A stretch of 64,000 bases of DNA from Lateolabrax maculatus (lineage: Eukaryota > Chordata > Actinopteri > Acropomatiformes > Lateolabracidae). The stretch is from NCBI GenBank assembly GCA_031216445.1, contig CM062201.1, positions 1 to 64,000 of the forward strand. The letters run 5' to 3'. The notes beneath the pieces were generated by a model. The model made no database searches and had not been told where the DNA came from. It saw nothing but the letters and a program-made list of their open reading frames with translations. Positions 57,116-64,000 of the stretch are shown piece by piece. Position 1 is the stretch's first letter. The number at the start of each line of letters is the position of its first letter. The position numbers and the translations under genes are program-made.

Positions 57116-58493
57116 CACTGTAAAATCTAATTAGTTGACCTTACTTAAAAAAAGTATGCAAACTCGTTGCAAATTAAGCAAAGTAATCTTAAAAATAGTG
57201 AGTTAGAAAAGCTTGTTTATTTTAAGTGTGCAGTACCAAATCAAGTAGTACAACTAAAAAAAAAAAAAAAAAAGTTCATGTAACTTAATAGCCATGCTTA
57301 GTGTTAACTTAATTTTTTCATTTTGTGTGGACTGCTTGATACAAATTTAACCCCACTTAGAATTATGATACCTACTACTTACTACTCACTCATTTTTTTT
57401 CAGTTCATTTCAGTTCAGTTAAATTAAACAAACCAATTTCCTTGAATGGGTCCTTGTCCTTCTCCCATTTCTTATCTATTTTAGCTGTTATTACCTAATA
57501 AAGGGAAAAACACCACAAACATATACTTTAAAAGAACACTCACTGGGTTTGTTCAGCTGCATTACAACATTTATTAAAAAAATAATTGCATCACTGACAG
57601 ATCTAGACTGAACAATAAATGTTCGATATTGTTACTTTTGATTCCAATTCTCCAATATAAAATGTGTGTTTTATCACTCATGTAATAACCTTACAATAAA
57701 CAATAAAATTACTGTTCTCTATCCTCTTGTCATATTTAATGTATTTTAAAGCTAGTTGTAAAATTGCTCATAGTGTGATCTATGTCTGTTAGGCTATTGT
57801 AATAACAATATGCATTAAATCTATTATTCAGCCTCAAGTGTTCTGTTCCCAAGTATCACTTTCTTGTACATTCAAGTACAAAACAGCAGCTAAACAACAA
57901 ACTTGTGGTTTGATTTGACTGTAGAACATGACATGGACATGGCAAAAATAAAACCACATTTTTGTGAGCTAATTCTATGCATGTAACAGTCTCACAATAT
58001 TAAACAGGTAAACACCTGATAATTACAGGACTTCAGTGCATGCAAAATCATTGCATTTCTGATCAAAACTGAAAGTACAACAAATGCTTTTGTGTCCCAA
58101 AGCGAGCATCAGTCCAAGGTTTAAACCAACACAGAAAAACATCACTCCTTGGGTTTTGTATTTGTACTACATTATAACTACTATAATTAAAAGTTTTCCC
58201 AAAACACAAATGTAAACAGGTCAACCTTGCTAGGTTCCTTTCTGACAACATTATCTAACAACTCTTTGCAACACAAGGTGGCGCTATTTCCACCATTAGC
58301 ATACTAGCATAACATGGTACACTTTAATAGAATTTTTTTTTTTTTTGAGATCATAAACAAGCCAGCTCAGTTGCATGAAAGCATAAAACTTTCTCTGATA
58401 ACAGGAGAACATTAACTGCTGCATAATTTACAAAGTGCTATCTGACAGCTGATGGCTCTTTACTGGTCTAACCCAGTAGACTGTTCTTCAAAG
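57116..58493. other. Left arm of the CACTG element in U3, non-coding
   Basis: AT-rich arm as in the other units, with CTTAAAAATAG near 57190 where U2 has CTTAAGAATAG. Confidence 0.65.
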
Positions 58494-60777
58494 TTAACAG
58501 TTTTGGTGGGAGGTTTTCTTTCCCAGTCCAAGCATCACAGTCTGAATGAAGTTGAGTGTATTTGCCATGCATTTTGGGTAATCCAAATGCAAAGCATATG
58601 TAAGCCCAAATAACAGACAAACTGCCTGAGGCAAGTTTTTTTATATGATCCATGATGATACCTCCCTCCAGAATGATGGCAGTGGAGATGGGCTGGAGGT
58701 CTACTGAACTTGGACCCTCATGAGGATTATCTTCACTGACAACTGTCAGCACACCGACAGTGCATTCTAGGGCCTCGTCTCTCGCTGTACCCTACAAAGA
58801 CACACACACACATTCTTCAGCATGGCAATTTATGCTCTTCTAAACATTCATTTTTAATGTTGAAAGCATTTGCTAGGGAATATGGTTTTAAATATGTGTT
58901 CACACTGGATTGTTACAATATAACCAACAAAATAAATGTGGTATGATTAAACTAAAGCTATGGTCCACAAGGTCCATATATTCTTAAACAGTGACACTGA
59001 CTTTTCAGCCTGGACTCCTGCTCCTTAGATTTACAATTAATTAATGTGTACAACGTTTATGTGGCAAATTTCATTTTTATTTACTGGCTGTTTAAATACC
59101 TCTCAGATTAGCTGTGGAGGAATTGCCATACAAAATACATCAATCACTGTACAAAATGTATATTGTATATTGTGCAGATAAAATTACATCTTCTATGTCA
59201 GCACAGATATAGTTCTATTTTAATGCAGACCAAACTTTTTCTTATGTGCAAGTACTTACAGAGCATGTCTTGAAGAATTCACTGGAGTCGTCACCAAGTA
59301 AAATAGGAATGCCTTTGAGGACAACAGAGCGAAGTACTGTCACGTCTGGTGTCTAATGATACACAGAGAGAGAAAAGACCAGTTAACAGAGTAATTTGCA
59401 AGGCACAAGCACAAGTCAGACAGGAAATAGAATAGGTTGGGCTGGATCATCTCATTTAGAACTTGATTGATGAACTATCACACAGATCAAAAGCAAAATT
59501 AACCTACTAACCATCCAGCTCATGTGCTGCATCAGCTCACTGAGCTTCTGGCCAACAGTTCCCCTTCTTGTTTTGAAAAGTTCAATGAAACGTGGGGTAT
59601 ACTGGTCCAGAGCCTCAAAGAAGTCTCCCTCAAGATTCTTACTTGCGATTCTGTTGAACTCAGCAAACACCTGAAAAGTAGAGAGAGGGGTGGGTAGGGA
59701 TGGAGAGATGGCAGAAGTGTTAACATTCCAACAAGTGTGTTTGGATTTCTAGCCACACACCTTGAATTTCTTTTTGATAGGCATTATTTTATTGGTTGAG
59801 AACAAAAATAGTTTACCTGTCTGTGAAGAGTGCTGGCCATCGTTCAACAATGTTCTGTACAGCAGGTTCCTTTTCTACAATTTCTTGTCTGCGTAGTGGG
59901 AATGATTGGTCCATCATTTGTGAGATGAGAGTGCCATTGGGTTGTTTCTTCTTCATTTCTTCCACGAGAACCTTTCTGGCATTTTCAAGGCTTGTTTCAT
60001 CATGTCCTTCAGGTAAGTTAGGTAGGTAGTTTGCTTCACCTCTTTTTGGCCGTTTGATATTCTTGCTTGAGGATTCTCCTTCTGGGTTGCCTTTACTTCT
60101 TTTGCCTCCATTGATTGCTACATCCTCACATCCAGCTTTTTGAAGCTTTGTGCGATAATTTAAGGCTGTTTTTCCAGCCATACCATCTGTGTGGTCCAGG
60201 CTCAGTGAGGCAGGGGTGTTTGCTAATTAGTGCTTTTGCAACACTGCTGAAGTCATCATCTTTAGGGTAAGCCTTGAAACTGTACATCGTCTCAGCAAGC
60301 TTTTCTAGTATGTCATGCTTCATATCTCGTGGTAGAGTCATACGTGTTCCATCCTTCATAAAGGCAAGATCTGCCTGTCTGAGTCTATAGTCAACATCAA
60401 CTGAGAAATTGGGTATGTCAAAGAAATCTGGCCACTGTTGTCTTAGCGATGGTGATGCTCTTCCTGTCGACAGGATCTCAGTGTCTGCTGTGCTGCACTC
60501 AGTGTCTGATGTTGTGGTGGGTGATGACAATGCGGTTAAATGGAGAGTCACAAGAGGGATGATTTTGAGCGTAGCTCTTTCAGGTAAATCAGTTATTTCA
60601 GTCAAATTGCAGAGGGCATTATGGAAGTCTTGATCTTCATACTGCAGTTTAAAGTCATACTGCAGTGACAGTTTATCTACCAGTTGCACTTTTAATTCTT
60701 CAATAGACTGTGGTCTCTCATTTAAAGTCAACTTCCTGATATCATCTTCAGCGATGATGAGTAGAGCAAGCTGAATG
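58494..60777 (-). pseudogene. SAMD3-like region of the carried gene (U3), splice donor lost
   Basis: Exon order and frame breaks as in U1/U2 (stop at 58494-58496). At about 59508-59512 the donor after QHMSWM reads GTTAGT where the other copies have GTAAGT, a change private to this unit. Confidence 0.76.
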
Positions 60778-61993
60778 GAATGAAGAGAGGAGCGATATTT
60801 AGGGTGTAGATTTCCAAGTACCCAGTAGATGGCAGCTTGTGTTTCTTTCTGGAGGTTCCCAAGGGCTTAGCCACCTCAAAATCATCTATGTACAAGAAAA
60901 GAGCAATCCTGAATTCTTCCTCTGTCAAGAGAGAATTGTCTTTAAACCGGTAACCATCCCTGTGAGATCTGTATCCTTGTGACAAATTTGTCTCAGATGA
61001 CATGGCCTTATCTAAAATTTCTCCATTGTTTAGTAATGTCTGCAGCATTTTTAGTATGGGGATATACACAACTGTCTGCCTGTCATTTTTTAGGACAAAC
61101 TCAATAGGCGTCACCACTGAGAATTCTTTTCAAATGTATGATGTTCGCTTGCTAGTGGTTGACAATGACCCCCTAGTAGAAGTGAATTTCAGGAATACAT
61201 TATTCTCAGTAAATACTTTAGCTATCTCACTCACTTAAGAGTCCTCAACATCTCCACAATGTTGATTTAGTATTTTTCCAACCGAGGTATGTAACAATGG
61301 CTGTGAAAGCACATAAATTTGGTTGATCTGCTCTATAACTTCTTGCAGGGCATTTTCAGAGATGTTAAGAATCGATGACATTTTCAGAAAAACAGCAGCT
61401 ACATTATGTTCCAACTGACTCTCCAAGTCTCCCACATCTTCATTGAGCTCAGTAACCTCAAACTCAACCTGATCAGTTTCAGGGGCACTATCCTCAGGTT
61501 GAATATTTATATTAGGTGGAGGTACCTCAAGTACATTATGTGACACAATTTCAGGTTTGAATGCCATCTTATTGTGGTCTTGATGTTCTTTGCTTTTATG
61601 TGCATTAAAGGTTGAATAAACATTGCTCTGAAAGCTACAGCCTTGATATGGACAGGAAACCTTTTGCTTCAGCTTCAAATGTCTTCGTAAATGGGTAAAA
61701 AAGTCAGCTCCAGTGCAAGGCTCCACAAAGTCACACAGCTGACAATGGAAAGCAGTTTCACCCACGTTCCCCAGGTCCTTTTGAGTGTGCCATGTTGATA
61801 AGTGGACTTTGAGTGCATTGAAAGATTTAAATGTGCACAGGCACTCCTTATAAAGGCACGGTAGTGGTGATATTCGAGTGTGGCACCCGTGTTTTAAGCG
61901 GTAATGCTTAAGTAAGAAGCACCTCTTTTCAGCACAAAATGTGCAGTACTTACACAACCACTGCATAGGAAGTTTTTTGTCTTCTTGAAAAAT
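60778..61993 (-). pseudogene. C2H2 zinc-finger region of the carried gene (U3)
   Basis: Four fingers from MQWLCKYC to TAA at 61235-61237. Fourth finger has Ala (STFNAHKSKEH) like copy 0 and unlike U1/U2, so U3 either keeps the older state or was converted. Confidence 0.78.
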
Positions 61994-62067
61994 CTGAAAA
62001 GAAAAGATCATTTTAGCATCAAGCCCGGCAAAATAGAAACAAAAAACAAAAACACTAACATGCAGTA

Positions 62068-62388
62068 TCAGACTTGAAATACCAGAGCAACAGAAAAAAA
62101 CCTTCCTTGCAAAATTGTCTCAGCTACAAACGCAGGTCGGAAAAATGGTGACCACCAGACTGCTTGAAGGCGTCTCAACACCTCCCCACTTGTGCAATGG
62201 TCCTGACCATGCGCACTACGTGTAGCAACCTGTACCAAAGATGTTGGGAGGACAATATGTCCATGTGCACTTCGCCATAGCCCATGTGATGGACCTTCTT
62301 CAGTGATTATACTTGCCCCCCTTTTTGCCCATACAGAATGTGCATATGGACTTGCCTGATGTTGTGCTGCTATTACATAGCAGCACAT
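62068..62388 (-). pseudogene. pol: ERV2 integrase fragment fused to element sequence (U3/U4 joint)
   Basis: Same chimera, joint at 62114/62115. Has Ser in YAHSVWAK like the array-entry copy at 44290, where U2 and U3 have Cys. Confidence 0.8.
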
Positions 62389-62585
62389 ATATATAGCTCA
62401 TATATATATATATATATATCATATATATATAAGTTTGTCAGTGGTTCACAATCTCCAGCTACTAGCAGTGGTCCTATACAGGTGGGTGTAGCTATGCGTT
62501 TTGCGGCTTCATCTGCTAAGTTGTTGCCTTTAGCTATCAGGGAATTCGTTTTTTGATGAGCTACGCATTTAATGATGGCTAACAC
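62389..62585 (-). pseudogene. pol: (AT)n run and ERV2 RNase H tail (U4)
   Basis: AT microsatellite at about 62398-62430 followed by the RNase H tail (CVAHQKTNS, NLADEAAKRIATPT). Confidence 0.72.
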
Positions 62586-62701
62586 TTTTGGATGGTGTAT
62601 GGCTTCTAGTAAAGCTGAGATGGCAGAAATGACGACATGTGTCTCACCGTTTGTGGTTTGGGAGCTTTCGATACTGCCTCAATTTGTGAGGGCACTATAG
62701 C

Positions 62702-62978
62702 TCATTTAGTGCCACAGAGTTGTCTACCTAAGTATTCAACCTGTGTCTGGCAAAACTGTAATTTATTTTTACTCACCTTGTGAGCCCCCTTTTCTAAAGC
62801 CATCAGGGCTGAGACTGAGTCTTGTGCACATTGAGCTTTGGAGGTGCTACATATCAAGAGATCATCTACATATTGTAGTACTGTACTGGACACGTCTAGG
62901 TGTTGCAGGTCATTAGCCAATACTCGACTGAATATTGAGGGACTTTCAACATAGCTCTGCGGGAGACGTGTGTACGTA
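62702..62978 (-). pseudogene. pol: ERV2 RT palm/thumb fragment (U4)
   Basis: YVDD fragment identical in translation to the other four; adjoins TACT and the left TIR at 62983. Confidence 0.88.
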
Positions 62979-62982
62979 TACT

Positions 62983-64000
62983 CACTGTAAAATCTAATTA
63001 GTTGACCTTACTTAAAAAAAGTATGCAAACTCGTTGCAAATTAAGCAAAGTAATCTTAAGAATAGTGAGTTAGAAAAGCTTGTTTATTTTAAGTGTGCAG
63101 TACCAAATCAAGTAGTACAACTAAAAAAAAAAAAAAAAAAAAGTTCATGTAACTTAATAGCCATGCTTAGTGTTAACTTAATTTTTTCATTTTGTGTGGA
63201 CTGCTTGATACAAATTTAACCCCACTTAGAATTATGATACCTACTACTTACTACTCACTCATTTTTTTTCAGTTCATTTCAGTTCAGTTAAATTAAACAA
63301 ACCAATTTCCTTGAATGGGTCCTTGTCCTTCTCCCATTTCTTATCTATTTTAGCTGTTATTACCTAATAAAGGGAAAAACACCACAAACATATACTTTAA
63401 AAGAACACTCACTGGGTTTGTTCAGCTGCATTACAACATTTATTAAAAAAAAATTGCATCACTGACAGATCTAGACTGAACAATAAATGTTCGATATTGT
63501 TACTTTTGATTCCAATTCTCCAATATAAAATGTGTGTTTTATCACTCATGTAATAACCTTACAATAAACAGTAAAATGACTGTTCTCTATCCTCTTGTCA
63601 TATTTAATGTATTTTAAAGCTAGTTGCAAAATTGCTCATAGTGTGATCTATGTCTGTTAGGCTATTGTAATAACAATATGCATTAAATCTATTATTCAGC
63701 CTCAAGTGTTCTGTTCCCAAGTATCACTTTCTTGTACATTCAAGTACAAAACAGCAGCTAAACAACAAACTTGTGGTTTGATTTGACTGTAGAACATGAC
63801 ATGGACATGGCAAAAATAAAACCACATTTTTGTGAGCTAATTCTATGCATGTAACAGTCTCACAATATTAAACAGGTAAACACCTGATAATTACAGGACT
63901 TCAGTGCATGCAAAATCATTGCATTTCTGATCAAAACTGAAAGTACAACAAATGCTTTTGTGTCCCAAAGCGAGCATCAGTCCAAGGTTTAAACCAACAC
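62983..64000. mobile_element. Left arm of the CACTG element in U4, cut by window end
   Basis: TIR and AT-rich arm as in the other units, continuing to the last base. The longest poly-A run of the array (from 63124) is here. More array units or the array's right edge must lie beyond the window. Confidence 0.85.

Larger units (their letters stand above)
44511..64000. repeat. Tandem array of a ~5.87-kb ERV2/CACTG-element chimera
   Basis: TTGTCTCAGC marks each unit start at 44511, 50368, 56244 and 62115, so U1 is 5,857 bp, U2 5,876, U3 5,871, and U4 runs off the window. Each unit holds, left to right, ERV2 integrase fragment, (AT)n, RNase H tail, RT fragment, TACT plus the left TIR, and the left ~4.8 kb of the CACTG element including the dead gene. 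The right joint CCTTGCAAAA/TTGTCTCAGC fuses element sequence (equivalent to 39032) to integrase. Copies look nearly identical, differing by scattered SNPs, poly-A and (AT)n lengths and small indels. Confidence 0.93.

Noticed and set aside
44511..64000. Array as a pure assembly duplication
   Set aside because: Units differ by private SNPs, indels, AT-run and poly-A lengths and a splice-site change, which copied assembly sequence would not show; long reads would still settle the count.

Overview
The window looks like teleost fish genomic DNA. It is AT-rich and repeat-dense. It contains a broken trace-amine-type olfactory receptor, two degraded endogenous retroviruses (ERVs), a non-LTR retrotransposon fragment, several repeat families I recognise as common in fish, and exons resembling two expanded fish gene families (C2H2 zinc-finger 'LOC' proteins and SAMD3-like proteins). 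No intact protein-coding gene was found.

Layout. (1) 1-20253: a satellite array with a 118-bp basic monomer, a 128-bp variant, higher-order duplications, and one block of four 147-bp monomers. (2) 20254-25937: a spacer with fish interspersed repeats, a probable solo LTR, diverged relatives of the satellite, and a 0.85-kb run of the satellite in the opposite orientation. (3) 25938-29560: mostly non-coding, holding a minus-strand TAAR-like receptor pseudogene (27141-28186). (4) About 29560-33700: a minus-strand ERV (ERV1) reduced to a gag-like start fused to an RNase H tail, an integrase split by a hairpin, and an env signal peptide. (5) 33704-42456: a second minus-strand ERV (ERV2) whose reverse transcriptase is split by a 7,216-bp insertion (34204-41419). 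The insertion has short CACTGTAAA-type terminal inverted repeats and a 4-bp TACT target duplication. It carries a promoter-like CpG-rich region, a 648-bp fold-back, and a spliced but dead gene fusing four C2H2 fingers to a SAMD3-like region. (6) 42457-44510: a LINE fragment, an LTR-like segment and the ERV2 integrase. (7) 44511-64000: three complete and one window-truncated tandem copies of a ~5.87-kb chimeric unit (ERV2 integrase, RNase H and RT end plus the left two-thirds of the insertion).

How the parts relate. ERV2 came first and the CACTG element inserted into its RT. The composite was duplicated; a right-truncated derivative was joined to ERV2 integrase and amplified head-to-tail. The inactivating lesions in the zinc-finger/SAMD3-like gene are shared by all copies, so the amplified cargo was already dead. 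The best candidate for something undescribed is this gene-carrying CACTG-type element and its amplification together with ERV sequence.
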